Shown: piece after piece, positions 55,984 through 64,000 of the stretch
Position numbering within the stretch: position 1 is the first letter of the stretch
How the letters are laid out: each line of letters opens with the position of its first letter
NCBI RefSeq assembly: GCF_001955695.1
Contig: NZ_CP019236.1
Coordinates: 2,976,001 to 3,040,000, forward strand
Length of the DNA: 64,000 bases
Origin: Rhodoferax koreense
GTDB taxonomy: Bacteria; Pseudomonadota; Gammaproteobacteria; Burkholderiales; Burkholderiaceae_C
Reading direction: 5' to 3'
Made by a program: the position numbers and the translations under genes
Notes under the pieces: model-generated
The model's input: only the letters and a program-made list of their open reading frames with translations
What the model was told of the DNA's origin: nothing
The model's database searches: none

Positions 55984-56886
55984 TCAGCCCCGTAGCGCTG
56001 CACGCAGCGACTCGCCGAGCGCCGGCTTGTGCGCGAACGGATCGGTGGGATTGCGTCCCTGCAGCACGTCTTCCATGCGGGTCTGGACCGCGCCAATGGC
56101 CTGCGGATGGCTGTAGATGTAGAACTGCCGCGCTGCCACTGCGTCGAATACCTTCTGCGCCACCTCCGCTGCGGTGACCTTGCCCGCGCCCACGGCCTTG
56201 TCGATCATGGCCTGGCCGATGCGCTGGCTGCGCGTGGGCTCGGCCGGTGCGGCCTCCGCGGGGCGGTTGCGCTGGCTCCGGCCGATGCCGGTCGGCACGA
56301 AGTACGGGCACAGCACCGAGGCGCCGACCTGGTCGGTGACCAGGGCCAGATCCTGGTACAGCGTTTCCGACATGGCCACCACCGCATGCTTGGTGGCGTT
56401 GTAGATGCCCATGTTCGGCGCGCTGAGCAGGCCGGCCATGCTGGCGGTGTTGACGATGTGGCCCCGGTAGGCGGGATTGGCCGCGGCCGCGGCCAGCATC
56501 ATCGGCGTGAAGACACGGATGCCGTGGGCCACGCCCATGAGGTTCACGCCGACCACCCATTCCCAGTCCTGCAGCGAGTTCTCCCAGATCAGCCCGCCCG
56601 CTCCGACACCGGCGTTGTTGAACACCAGGTGCGGCGCGCCGAAACGGGCCAGGGTGGCCCGGCCCAGGGCTTCGACGTCGGCCGCGCGCGAAACGTCGAG
56701 CCGCCAGGGCAGCACCTTGGCGCCGGCGGCCTCGACCTCCGCCGTCGCGCGCTCCAGCGCGTCGGGCTGGACATCGGCGAGCACGAGATTCATGCCGAGC
56801 CTGGCGCCGATGCGGGCGCATTCGAGGCCGAAGCCCGAGCCGGCGCCGGTCAGCACCGCGGTCTGGCCATTGAATTCTTCGATCAT
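55984..56886 (-). CDS. SDR family oxidoreductase
   Basis: The 300-aa classical SDR has the NAD(P) motif AVLTGAGSGFGLECARIG, VFNNAGVGAGG, NTASMAGLLSAP and catalytic Y-K in IYNATKHAVVAMSETL. It has a ~50-residue C-terminal extension beyond the usual 250-aa core. The substrate is unknown. It is the last gene of the beta-oxidation-like operon, 4 bp after the GST-like gene. I start at MIEEFNGQTAVLT; the longer frame runs into the preceding gene out of phase. Its stop is 8 bp from the end of the convergent hybrid kinase. Confidence 0.9.
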   Translation of the reverse strand: MIEEFNGQTAVLTGAGSGFGLECARIGARLGMNLVLADVQPDALERATAEVEAAGAKVLPWRLDVSRAADVEALGRATLARFGAPHLVFNNAGVGAGGLIWENSLQDWEWVVGVNLMGVAHGIRVFTPMMLAAAAANPAYRGHIVNTASMAGLLSAPNMGIYNATKHAVVAMSETLYQDLALVTDQVGASVLCPYFVPTGIGRSQRNRPAEAAPAEPTRSQRIGQAMIDKAVGAGKVTAAEVAQKVFDAVAARQFYIYSHPQAIGAVQTRMEDVLQGRNPTDPFAHKPALGESLRAALRG

Positions 56887-56890
56887 CTTT

Positions 56891-57829
56891 CTAGGCTTCC
56901 AGCTTGCGCAGCATGTAGCCGATGCGCGGGAAGTGCACATGCACCGTGCCCAAGCTCTCGTCGATCCGCCGCAGGCTGAAGTGCATGCGCGTGGCGGCGA
57001 TGAGTTCGCCGTGCGTGGCCTCCAGGCCGAAGCTTTCGGCGGTGATGCTGACCTGTGTGCCGAGCGCGATGCCGTGGTCGTCCTGGAAGGGTTCCGAGGC
57101 GGCCACCGGCAAAGGTTCGGCTTTGGCGGCCAGGGCGATGGACTCGGCCGCACCCAGCTTGTGCATCGTGCCGTGGCCGATGGCCTGCATGCGTGCCATC
57201 CACTCACCGATGACTGGCGTGGCATCGAAGATGCCGGCCAGCGATGGCACGCGGTGTTGCGTGAACCACAGCGGATGGAAGGCTGCGAAGTCGGCGATGC
57301 AAGGCGCGGGCCCGAGCAGGAACGGATGTTCCTCCAGCATGTTGGCCAGTCGCCGCAGGTAGCTGCGGTAGGCGGCCGTGGCGTCGCTCGGGCGCAGCCG
57401 CGTCATGCCCACGCTCATCGCCGCGCGGTCCTGGCCAAAAGCCTTGGCCGCCTCAGGCGGCAAACCGGCGAACATCTCCGCCAGGCCCCGAGGCTGGGTG
57501 TTGTAAGCCATCGCCGTCCAGAACAGCGTGGTGTCGGCCCATTGCGCCAGGATGCGCGCCACGCCCTTGGCATGCGGCGGATAGAGCGTGGGCTCGGGCG
57601 CCGCATGCTCGAGCACGTCGCAGATCAACGCGGTGTCGCAATAGATGTCGGCGCCTACCTGCAACACCGGTGCGCGGCGGTAGCCACCGGTCAGCATCTG
57701 CAGATCGGGCTTGGGCAGCATGCTCGGGATGAGCACCGACTGCCAGGCCAGCCCTTTGTAGCCGAGCACCAGCCGGATCTTCTCGGAGAACGGTGAACTC
57801 GGATAGTGGTGCAGGATCAGCTCGGACAT
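56891..57829 (-). CDS. Glutathione S-transferase family protein
   Basis: The 312-aa protein begins with a GST thioredoxin-like domain (LILHHYPSSPFSEKIRLVLGYKGLAWQSV, segments), with the Ser/Tyr region HYPSSPFS and GGYRRAPVLQVGADIYCDTALICDVLE. A GST C-terminal helical part (LRRLANMLEEHPFLLGPAPCIADFAAFHPLWF) follows, and ~90 further residues end in the unusual ALGTQVSITAESFGLEAT. The usual GST is ~210 aa, so there is an extra C-terminal domain of unknown function. The start MSELILHHYP is chosen over the upstream ATG. It is flanked by the CurA-like and SDR genes with short gaps. Confidence 0.85.
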   Translation of the reverse strand: MSELILHHYPSSPFSEKIRLVLGYKGLAWQSVLIPSMLPKPDLQMLTGGYRRAPVLQVGADIYCDTALICDVLEHAAPEPTLYPPHAKGVARILAQWADTTLFWTAMAYNTQPRGLAEMFAGLPPEAAKAFGQDRAAMSVGMTRLRPSDATAAYRSYLRRLANMLEEHPFLLGPAPCIADFAAFHPLWFTQHRVPSLAGIFDATPVIGEWMARMQAIGHGTMHKLGAAESIALAAKAEPLPVAASEPFQDDHGIALGTQVSITAESFGLEATHGELIAATRMHFSLRRIDESLGTVHVHFPRIGYMLRKLEA

Positions 57830-57863
57830 GGGGACGGCTCCTTGTTGAGACACAGAGGCTTTC

Positions 57864-58880
57864 TCAGACCAGCTTCACGAGTTGCTTGCCGAAATTGCGG
57901 CCCTTGAGCAGTCCCAGGAAGGCCTCGGGCGCGGCCGCCAGGCCCTCGGCCACGCTCTCGCGGTACTTGAGCCGGCCGCTGGCCACCAGGCCGCCGAGTT
58001 CGCCCAGCGCCTCCGGCCAGGCCTCCATGTGCTCCGAGACGATGAAGCCCTGCAGCTTGAGCCGGTTCGTCAGCAGGTGGCGCGGCTCGGTGATCGGCAC
58101 CGGCTGCCCGTCGTAGCCGGCGATCATGCCGCACAGTGCGATGCGGCCGAAGGCGTTCATGCGGCTCAGCACGGCGTTGAGCACCATGCCGCCCACGTTC
58201 TCGAAATAGCCGTCGATGCCTTTGGGCGCGGCCTCCTTGATGGCACGCGACAGCGAACGCGCATCGGCATGCGGCTTGTAGTCGATGCATGCGTCGAAAC
58301 CGAGCTCCTCCACCACATAGGCGCACTTCTCGGCGCCTCCGGCGATGCCGACCACGCGGCAGCCGCGCGCCTTGGCCGGCTGGCCTACGGCACTGCCCAC
58401 CGCGCCGCTGGCCGCACTTACCGCCACGGTTTCCCCGGGCCGGGGCTCGCAGATGCGCACCAGGCCGTACCAGGCCGTGACGCCCGGCATGCCCACGGCG
58501 CCGAGGTAGGCCGAGAGCGGAATGTGGCTGGTGTCGACCTTGCGCAGCGCACCCGGCACGTCCGGATCGACCACGCTGTACAGCTGCCAGCCGCCCATGC
58601 CGACCACGGCGTCGCCAGGCTGGAACCGCGCGTTGCGGCTTTCCGCCACCTCCCCCACCGTGCCGCCGATCATGGGCGCTCCCAGCGGCTGCGGGGCGGC
58701 GTAGCTCTTGCCTTCATCCATGCGGCCGCGCATGTAGGGGTCGAGGCTCAGGTAATGGTGGCGGACCAGCACCTGGCCATCTTCCAGCGCCGGTGTATCG
58801 ACACTGGCCAGCTCGAAGTTGTCGAGGCCGGCATCGCCGCTCGGACGGCTCTTCAGGAGGATCTGCTGGTTGCGGGGCAT
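57864..58880 (-). CDS. NADP-dependent medium-chain oxidoreductase (CurA/leukotriene B4 dehydrogenase type)
   Basis: The 338-aa MDR enzyme resembles CurA and 2-alkenal reductases: LKSRPSGDAGLDNFEL, YLSLDPYMRGRMDEGKSY, VGEVAESRNARFQPGDAVVGMGGWQ, the NADP fold VAVSAASGAVGSAVGQPAKARGCRVVGIAGGAEKC (segments), and IDGYFENVGGMVLNAVLSRMN. It would reduce alpha,beta-unsaturated carbonyls with NADPH, for example enoyl or enone intermediates. It has no zinc ligands. It is 9 bp downstream of the PaaI-type thioesterase gene. Confidence 0.92.
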   Translation of the reverse strand: MPRNQQILLKSRPSGDAGLDNFELASVDTPALEDGQVLVRHHYLSLDPYMRGRMDEGKSYAAPQPLGAPMIGGTVGEVAESRNARFQPGDAVVGMGGWQLYSVVDPDVPGALRKVDTSHIPLSAYLGAVGMPGVTAWYGLVRICEPRPGETVAVSAASGAVGSAVGQPAKARGCRVVGIAGGAEKCAYVVEELGFDACIDYKPHADARSLSRAIKEAAPKGIDGYFENVGGMVLNAVLSRMNAFGRIALCGMIAGYDGQPVPITEPRHLLTNRLKLQGFIVSEHMEAWPEALGELGGLVASGRLKYRESVAEGLAAAPEAFLGLLKGRNFGKQLVKLV

Positions 58881-58889
58881 GGTGATTCC

Positions 58890-59312
58890 TCAGTCGGTGG
58901 AAAGGTTCGCCGCGGTGCCGCCGTCTGCGAGGGGGCGCCGAGGCACGTACTTGAAGGTGCCGGTGGCATGGGCGCAAAGCCGGCCCTCGGCGTCGAAGAT
59001 GCTGGCCTCGGTGAAGGCCATGGAACGGGTGCGGTGCAGCAGATGGCCTTCGCCGCGCAACGGACCGCGCGCCGGCTGCATGAAGCTGGTTTTCATCTCG
59101 ATGGTGACCACGCCCATCTCGGACTGCAAGCTGCGCGCCGCCGCCGCCATGGTCACGTCCATCAGCGTCATCACCGCACCGCCATGGGTCACGGCGAACG
59201 AATTCAGATGCTCGGGCCGCGGGGTGTAGAGGATGCGCGACCAGCCGTCCTCGAACCGCGTGAGTTCGAAGCCGAGATGTTCGACGAAAGGAATCGGAAC
59301 GCCGAAGCTCAT
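58890..59312 (-). CDS. PaaI-family hot-dog thioesterase
   Basis: The 140-aa protein has the hot-dog thioesterase pattern with LGFELTRFEDGWSRILYTP, the HGG motif in FAVTHGGAVMTLMDVTMAAAA (H and the active-site region), and VVTIEMKTSFMQPARGP. It should hydrolyse a CoA thioester, possibly to rescue stalled CoA in the fatty-acid pathway. It is within the operon: 23 bp after the SDR and 9 bp before the CurA-like gene. I start at MSFGVPIPFVEH. Confidence 0.88.
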   Translation of the reverse strand: MSFGVPIPFVEHLGFELTRFEDGWSRILYTPRPEHLNSFAVTHGGAVMTLMDVTMAAAARSLQSEMGVVTIEMKTSFMQPARGPLRGEGHLLHRTRSMAFTEASIFDAEGRLCAHATGTFKYVPRRPLADGGTAANLSTD

Positions 59313-59335
59313 GTGGGGTCTTTCAGAAACAAGGT

Positions 59336-60124
59336 TCAGCCGGTGACCACGCTCACGCCGCCGTCCACCGCCAGCCACTGGCCGGTGATGTGCCGGCCGG
59401 CTTCGCTGGCGTACAGCAGCACCGGGCCTTTGAGGTCCTCGTCGCCGCCGAGCCGGCCCAGCGGCGCCTGCGCGGCCATCCGGTCCTCGCCCATCGACTG
59501 GATCAGCCCGGCCGCCATCTTGGTCATGAAGAAGCCGGGACAGACCGCGTTCACGTTGATGCCGTATTTTCCCCATTCGGCCGCCAGCGCGCGCGTGAAG
59601 TTGATGACCGCGCCCTTGGAGGTGTTGTAGGCGATGGTCTGCATTTCGGGCGGATTGCCCGACAGCCCGGCGATCGAGGCGACGTTGATGATGCTGCCGC
59701 GCCGGCGCGCGATCATGCTGTGTTTGGCCACGTGCTGGCTCAGGATGAAATAGCCGCGCACATTGAGGTTCATGACCTTGTCCCAGGCCGCCACGGGATG
59801 GTCTTCGGCTGGCGCGCCCCAGGAGGCGCCGGCGTTGTTGACCAGGATGTCGATCGGGCCCATGCGCTCCAGGGTTTCGTCGGCAAGCCGCCGCAGGTCT
59901 TCCTCCTTGCCGCAGTCGGCCGCGATCCAGCGCGTGTCGATGCCCTGGCTCTGCAGTGTGGCGCTGGCCTCCTCCAGGTCGCCGGCCTTGCGCGAACTCA
60001 GCATGATGCGCGCACCCGCCTCGCCGAGCGCCTGCGCCATCTGCAGGCCCAGGCCGCGCGAGCCGCCGGTGACGAGGGCATTCTTGCCGGTGAGATCGAA
60101 CAGTTGCTGGACGGTGCGGGTCAT
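59336..60124 (-). CDS. SDR family oxidoreductase (3-oxoacyl reductase-like)
   Basis: The 262-aa SDR shows ALVTGGSRGLGLQMAQAL, ILVNNAGASWGAP, INVASIAGLSGNPP and catalytic YNTSKGAVINFTRALAAEW, with GINVNAVCPGFFMTKM. It resembles fatty-acid or alcohol/ketone reductases of the FabG/RhlG type. The substrate is unknown; in this beta-oxidation operon, a hydroxyacyl or ketone intermediate is likely. It follows the small membrane protein gene by 40 bp. Confidence 0.9.
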   Translation of the reverse strand: MTRTVQQLFDLTGKNALVTGGSRGLGLQMAQALGEAGARIMLSSRKAGDLEEASATLQSQGIDTRWIAADCGKEEDLRRLADETLERMGPIDILVNNAGASWGAPAEDHPVAAWDKVMNLNVRGYFILSQHVAKHSMIARRRGSIINVASIAGLSGNPPEMQTIAYNTSKGAVINFTRALAAEWGKYGINVNAVCPGFFMTKMAAGLIQSMGEDRMAAQAPLGRLGGDEDLKGPVLLYASEAGRHITGQWLAVDGGVSVVTG

Positions 60125-60164
60125 GTCTTGTCTCCTCTTGTTTTTGGTGGGTTGCGGCGATGGT

Positions 60165-60371
60165 TCAGGGCGGGTCCAGCTTCAAGCGGGCGCGCACGAA
60201 GATCAGCGCGAAGCCGATGGCGGCCACAACGCCGCCGCCGACGACCATGGTCCAGCCGAGCGGCTCGTCGCTGCGCTCGGTGAAGACCCCGAGCACCAGG
60301 GTGAGCAGCCCGCCGTAGACCAGGATCCAGATCAGGTTTTGCAGCCTTTTGATTGTCTTGAGAGTAGCCAT
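60165..60371 (-). CDS. Small two-helix membrane protein, 68 aa
   Basis: The product has two hydrophobic helices (LIWILVYGGLLTLVLGVF and LGWTMVVGGGVVAAIGFALIFV) joined by a short loop (TERSDEPLG), with a basic C-terminus (RARLKLDPP). No family is recognised. It lies between the thiolase (56-bp gap) and SDR genes in the beta-oxidation operon. I start at MATLKTIKRLQN; the extra three residues upstream are not needed. Its composition and hydrophobic periodicity support a real gene. Confidence 0.7.
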   Translation of the reverse strand: MATLKTIKRLQNLIWILVYGGLLTLVLGVFTERSDEPLGWTMVVGGGVVAAIGFALIFVRARLKLDPP

Positions 60372-60427
60372 GCAGGCCACTGTACTAAAAAGCGAAAGTT
60401 GTCGCGACTAGCGCGGGTCTACAGCGC

Positions 60428-61603
60428 CTACAACACCTCGAAGACGCCGGCCGCGCCCATACCGCCGCCGATGCACATGGTGACGACCACACGCTTCGCA
60501 CCGCGGCGCTTGCCTTCGATGAGCGCGTGGCCGGTGAGGCGCTGGCCGGTCACGCCGTAGGGATGCCCCACCGCGATGGCACCGCCGTTGACGTTGAGCT
60601 TGTCCGCCGGGATGCCGAGCTTGTCGCGGCAATAGATCACCTGCACGGCGAAGGCCTCGTTGAGTTCCCACAGGTCGATGTCGTCGATGCCGAGGCCGAG
60701 TCGTTTCAGGACCTTGGGAATGGCAAACACCGGGCCGATGCCCATCTCGTCGGGTTCACAGCCGGCGACCGCGAAGCCGAGGAAACGGCCCAGCGGCTGC
60801 AGTCCGCGCTGGCTGGCCAGGGTTTCGTTCATCATTACCACCGCGCCGCCGCCGTCGGAGAACTGGCTCGCGTTGCCGGCCGAGATCACGCCGCCCGGAA
60901 TCGCCGGGCGGATGCCGCGGATGCCGTCGACCGTGGTGCCGGGGCGGATGCCTTCGTCCTGGCTGCAGGTCACTTCCCTGGTACTCAAGCCGCGCACCGG
61001 ATCGGCCACACCCATGGTGACGGTGATCGGTGCGATCTCGGCCTGGAACAGGCCGGCCTCGAGCGCCGCGGTCGCGCGCTGCTGGCTCAAGGCGCCGTAT
61101 TCGTCCATCTGCTCGCGGCCGATGCCGTAACGCTTGGCCACCTGCTCGGCGGTTTGCAGCATGTTCCAGTAGATCTCGGGCTTGTGCTTGACGAGCCAGG
61201 GGTCGGTCAGCATGTGCTTGTTCATCTCCTGCTGCACGCAGGAAATGCTCTCCACGCCGCCGGCCACGAAGATATCGCCCTCGCCGGCGATGATGCGTTG
61301 CGCGGCCAGCGCGATGGTCTGCAGGCCGGAGGAGCAGAAACGGTTCACCGTCATGCCCGAGGTGGTGACAGGACAGCCCGCGCGCAGTGCGACCTGGCGC
61401 GCAATGTTGGCGCCGGTCGCGCCCTCGGGCGTGGCGCAGCCCATGATCACGTCGTCGACCTCGGCAGCTTCGATGCCGGCGCGCTGGATGGCGTGCTGCA
61501 CCGCGTGGCCGCCGAGCGTGGCGCCGTGCGTCATGTTGAAGGAACCCTTCCAACTCTTGGCCAGGGGAGTGCGGGCAGTGGAGACGATCACGGCAGCGGT
61601 CAT
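60428..61603 (-). CDS. Acetyl-CoA C-acyltransferase (thiolase)
   Basis: The 391-aa thiolase has the acyl-accepting Cys in [18 protein letters not shown] (~88), the GHP motif in [14 protein letters not shown], and the second Cys in [17 protein letters not shown]. It would cleave 3-ketoacyl-CoA to acetyl-CoA and shorter acyl-CoA. It is 10 bp downstream of the FadB-type gene, so the two form a beta-oxidation pair. I start at [15 protein letters not shown]; the longer frame is a read of the FadB-type gene out of phase. Confidence 0.95.
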   Translation of the reverse strand: MTAAVIVSTARTPLAKSWKGSFNMTHGATLGGHAVQHAIQRAGIEAAEVDDVIMGCATPEGATGANIARQVALRAGCPVTTSGMTVNRFCSSGLQTIALAAQRIIAGEGDIFVAGGVESISCVQQEMNKHMLTDPWLVKHKPEIYWNMLQTAEQVAKRYGIGREQMDEYGALSQQRATAALEAGLFQAEIAPITVTMGVADPVRGLSTREVTCSQDEGIRPGTTVDGIRGIRPAIPGGVISAGNASQFSDGGGAVVMMNETLASQRGLQPLGRFLGFAVAGCEPDEMGIGPVFAIPKVLKRLGLGIDDIDLWELNEAFAVQVIYCRDKLGIPADKLNVNGGAIAVGHPYGVTGQRLTGHALIEGKRRGAKRVVVTMCIGGGMGAAGVFEVL

Positions 61604-61613
61604 GTTTCGGTCC

Positions 61614-63713
61614 TCAATTGAAGGTCTTGCCGTCGGCCGCGAGTCGGGCCAGCAGCGGCGCGGGCTGCCAGAATTCGGCGTCGTCGAGCGGGTTCTTCGC
61701 AAAGCGTTGCATGCTCTGCACCACGTTGAACAAACCCACCGTGTCGGCATACAGCATCGGGCCGCCACGATGGATGGGGAAGCCGTAACCCGTGAGATAG
61801 ACCATGTCGATGTCGCTGGCCTTGGAAGCGATGCCTTCCTCGAGAATGTGCGCGGCCTCGTTCACGAGCGAATACACCAGGCGTTGCACGATCTCGTCGT
61901 CGGCAATCTTGCGCGGCGCGATGCCGAGCGCCTTGCGGTGCTGCTCGATCATGTCGACGACCGCCTGGCTCGGGATCGCGTCACGCTTGCCCGCCTGGTA
62001 GTCGTACCAGCCCGCACCGGTCTTCTGGCCGAAACGGCCCATCTCACACAGCAGGTCAGCCGTCTTGCTGTACTTGAGGCCGGGCTTTTCCACGTAACGC
62101 CGCTTGCGGATGGCCCAGCCGATGTCGTTGCCGGCCAGGTCGCCCATGCGGAACGGGCCCATGGCGAAGCCGAATTTCTCGACGGCCTTGTCCACCTGCT
62201 CCGGCGTGGCGCCCTCCTCCAGCAGGAAGCCAGCCTGGCGGCTGTACTGCTCGATCATGCGGTTGCCGATGAAGCCGTCGCACACGCCCGAGACCACGGC
62301 CGTCTTCTTGATTTTCTTGGCCAGCGCCATCACCGTGGCCAACACGTCCTTGCCGGTCTTTTCGCCGCGCACCACTTCGAGCAGCTTCATCACATTGGCC
62401 GGGCTGAAGAAATGCATGCCGACCACGTCCTGCGGGCGTTCGGTGAAGGCCGCAATCTTGTTCACGTCGAGCGTGGAGGTGTTGGAGGCCAGGATGGCGC
62501 CGGGCTTGGCCACGCGGTCGAGCGCCTGGAACACGGCCTGCTTCACGCCGAGTTCCTCGAACACGGCTTCGATCACGAGATCGGCGTCCTTGAGGTCGGC
62601 ATAGTCCAGCGTCGTGCTCAGCAGGGCCATGCGCTGCTCGTACTTGTCGGCTTTGAGCTTGCCCTTCTTGACCTGCGACTCGTAGTTCTTGCGGATCGTG
62701 GCCAGGCCGCGGTCGAGCGCCTCCTGTTTCATCTCGAGCATCTTCACCGGCAGGCCGGCGTTCAGGAAGTTCATCGCAATGCCGCCACCCATGGTGCCGG
62801 CGCCGATCACGGCCACGGCTCTGATCTCGCGCTTCGGCGTGTCTTCGGGCACGTCGGGAATCTTCGAGGCCGCACGTTCGGCCGCGAAGATGTGGCGCAG
62901 CGCGCGGCTCTCGGGCGTCCACATCAGGTTGATGAAGAATTCGCGTTCGGTGGCCATGCCCTGCTCGAACTTCTGCTTGGTGGCGGCTTCGACCGCGTCC
63001 ACACATTTGCCCGGCGCGGGAAAGTTCTTCGCCATGCCCTGGACCATGTTGCGCGCGAAGCCGAAATAGGCGTCCCCGAGCGGATGCTTGCAAGGCAGGT
63101 GGCGCACCAGCGGCAAGGGACGCACGTCGCTCACGGAGCGGGCCAGCGCGAGCGCTTCTTCCGCCAGGCTTTCCGGCGATGCGGCCAATTTGTCGAACAG
63201 CTTCTGGCCCGGCAGCGCGGCCAGCACCTCGCTCTTCACCGGCTCGCCGGTGGCGATCATGTTCAGCGCGGCTTCGACGCCGAGCACGCGCGGCAGGCGC
63301 TGCGTACCGCCGGCACCCGGCACGAGGCCGAGCTTGACCTCGGGCAGCGCGACGCTGCAACCCGGCGCGGCGATGCGGTAATGGCAGCCCAGCGCCAGCT
63401 CCAGCCCGCCGCCCATGCACACCGAATGGATGGCTGCGACCACGGGTTTGTCGGCGTGTTCGACCGCGAGGATCACGCTCAGCAGGTTGGGCTCCATGAG
63501 CGCCTTCGGCGTGCCGAACTCCTTGATGTCGGCACCGCCCGAGAACGCCTTGCCGGCGCCGGTGATCACGATGGCCTTCACCGCCGCGTCGGCATTGGCT
63601 GCCGCGAGGCCCTTCGTGATGCCGAGCCGGGTGGCATAGCCCAGCCCGTTGACGGGGGGATTGACGAGGGTGATCACGGCGACGTCGCCATGGACTTGGT
63701 ATTCGGCACTCAT
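61614..63713 (-). CDS. FadB/FadJ-like enoyl-CoA hydratase / 3-hydroxyacyl-CoA dehydrogenase
   Basis: The 699-aa bifunctional enzyme starts with a crotonase domain ([41 protein letters not shown] with one catalytic Glu, [20 protein letters not shown] with the other) and continues to a 3-hydroxyacyl-CoA dehydrogenase with NAD fold [33 protein letters not shown] and [18 protein letters not shown]. It should hydrate 2-enoyl-CoA and oxidise the 3-hydroxyacyl-CoA. Length is typical of FadB/FadN (~700). It is the first gene of the operon in this window. Confidence 0.95.
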   Translation of the reverse strand: MSAEYQVHGDVAVITLVNPPVNGLGYATRLGITKGLAAANADAAVKAIVITGAGKAFSGGADIKEFGTPKALMEPNLLSVILAVEHADKPVVAAIHSVCMGGGLELALGCHYRIAAPGCSVALPEVKLGLVPGAGGTQRLPRVLGVEAALNMIATGEPVKSEVLAALPGQKLFDKLAASPESLAEEALALARSVSDVRPLPLVRHLPCKHPLGDAYFGFARNMVQGMAKNFPAPGKCVDAVEAATKQKFEQGMATEREFFINLMWTPESRALRHIFAAERAASKIPDVPEDTPKREIRAVAVIGAGTMGGGIAMNFLNAGLPVKMLEMKQEALDRGLATIRKNYESQVKKGKLKADKYEQRMALLSTTLDYADLKDADLVIEAVFEELGVKQAVFQALDRVAKPGAILASNTSTLDVNKIAAFTERPQDVVGMHFFSPANVMKLLEVVRGEKTGKDVLATVMALAKKIKKTAVVSGVCDGFIGNRMIEQYSRQAGFLLEEGATPEQVDKAVEKFGFAMGPFRMGDLAGNDIGWAIRKRRYVEKPGLKYSKTADLLCEMGRFGQKTGAGWYDYQAGKRDAIPSQAVVDMIEQHRKALGIAPRKIADDEIVQRLVYSLVNEAAHILEEGIASKASDIDMVYLTGYGFPIHRGGPMLYADTVGLFNVVQSMQRFAKNPLDDAEFWQPAPLLARLAADGKTFN

Positions 63714-63799
63714 TTTTTGCTCCTCCAGCGTGACTTTTTGATTGTGGCGCCTCGCCCAGGATGGTTTTGTCCCGCTCGGGACAAAGCCGGCGCGTCGGT

Positions 63800-64000
63800 T
63801 CAGGCCGGGAGCCTGTCGCCCTTGTAGACCGTCCACGCATCGAGATCGTAGAGATCCATGCCGCTCTTGACCCGCAACAGGCGCTTCACCCATTGCTTGG
63901 CCGCAAACTGGTAATAGGACTGGCCGCCATAACGCGATTTGGGTACGCCCGTGCTGGCGCGCAACAGGGTGATCAGTTCCACATGCAGCCTCTTCTTCAC
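63800..64000 (-). CDS. C-terminal part of an unrecognised protein, running off the window
   Basis: Sixty-six residues are visible (LHVELITLLRASTGVPKSRYGG, QWVKRLLRVKSGMDLYDLDAW), ending TVYKGDRLPA. The frame is open to the window edge and the GTG there is probably not the true start. The stop is 86 bp upstream of the FadB-type start. No family is recognised from this fragment; composition is soluble and basic. It may belong to the same operon, or be an independent gene. Confidence 0.5.
   Translation of the reverse strand: MKKRLHVELITLLRASTGVPKSRYGGQSYYQFAAKQWVKRLLRVKSGMDLYDLDAWTVYKGDRLPA

Overview
The window is a dense, GC-rich stretch of bacterial chromosome. Gene content and order point to a betaproteobacterium of the order Burkholderiales, most likely family Comamonadaceae (Variovorax/Ramlibacter-like). 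The supporting signs are the mltG-tmk-holB-pilZ-tatD order with ygfZ divergent, a TadA fused to a hydrolase remnant, and short interspersed repeats built around a 'CCTTCGACAAGCTCAGG'-type core. This placement is an inference from recall, not a database match. I saw no rRNA, tRNA, CRISPR array, insertion sequence or prophage.

Region 1 (1-7.5 kb) holds mixed genes: a truncated 2H phosphoesterase, a DUF72 protein, a PaiB-type FMN-binding protein, a tadA-hydrolase fusion, an LD-carboxypeptidase, a class III nucleotide cyclase with an FHA domain, and a YcgR-like PilZ protein. Region 2 (7.5-21.9 kb) is a minus-strand alpha-glucan/trehalose operon in the order glgB-glgE-treS/maltokinase-(MscS-type TM protein)-treZ-treY, followed by glgC. 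Most junctions are start/stop overlaps. It encodes trehalose to maltose to maltose-1-phosphate to branched alpha-glucan, and glucan back to trehalose through TreY/TreZ. Region 3 (22.4-25.6 kb) is a stress and iron group: a KGG-repeat stress protein, Dps, a trypsin-like protease, cytochrome b561 and a VIT-family transporter. Region 4 (25.8-28.6 kb) is a patatin-acetoacetate decarboxylase-3-hydroxybutyrate dehydrogenase operon, probably for polyhydroxybutyrate/ketone-body metabolism.

Region 5 (28.6-41.5 kb) is largely housekeeping: mltG-tmk-holB-pilZ-tatD-ankyrin on the minus strand, ygfZ, a thioesterase-GNAT fusion, an HSL-type esterase, an iron-type alcohol dehydrogenase, a DUF4256 protein, an HDOD protein and Tex. 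A ~110-bp repeat occurs here in two inverted copies 3.8 kb apart. Region 6 (41.7-50.3 kb) is a signalling block: a large hybrid histidine kinase with its own periplasmic solute-binding protein, divergent from a FeeM-type N-acyl amino acid synthase and a membrane GGDEF/EAL protein. Region 7 (50.5-56 kb) is a stressosome (RsbR-RsbS-RsbT) operon. It continues into a HATPase-SpoIIE phosphatase fusion and two histidine kinases, with no sigma-B, RsbV or RsbW in sight. Region 8 (56-63.7 kb) is a minus-strand fatty-acid beta-oxidation-like operon: FadB-type enzyme, thiolase, small membrane protein, SDR, PaaI thioesterase, MDR reductase, GST-like protein and a second SDR.

The strongest candidates for something little described are the stressosome wired to two-component kinases (region 7), the FeeM synthase/sensor block (region 6), and the membrane protein translationally coupled inside the trehalose/glucan operon (region 2).
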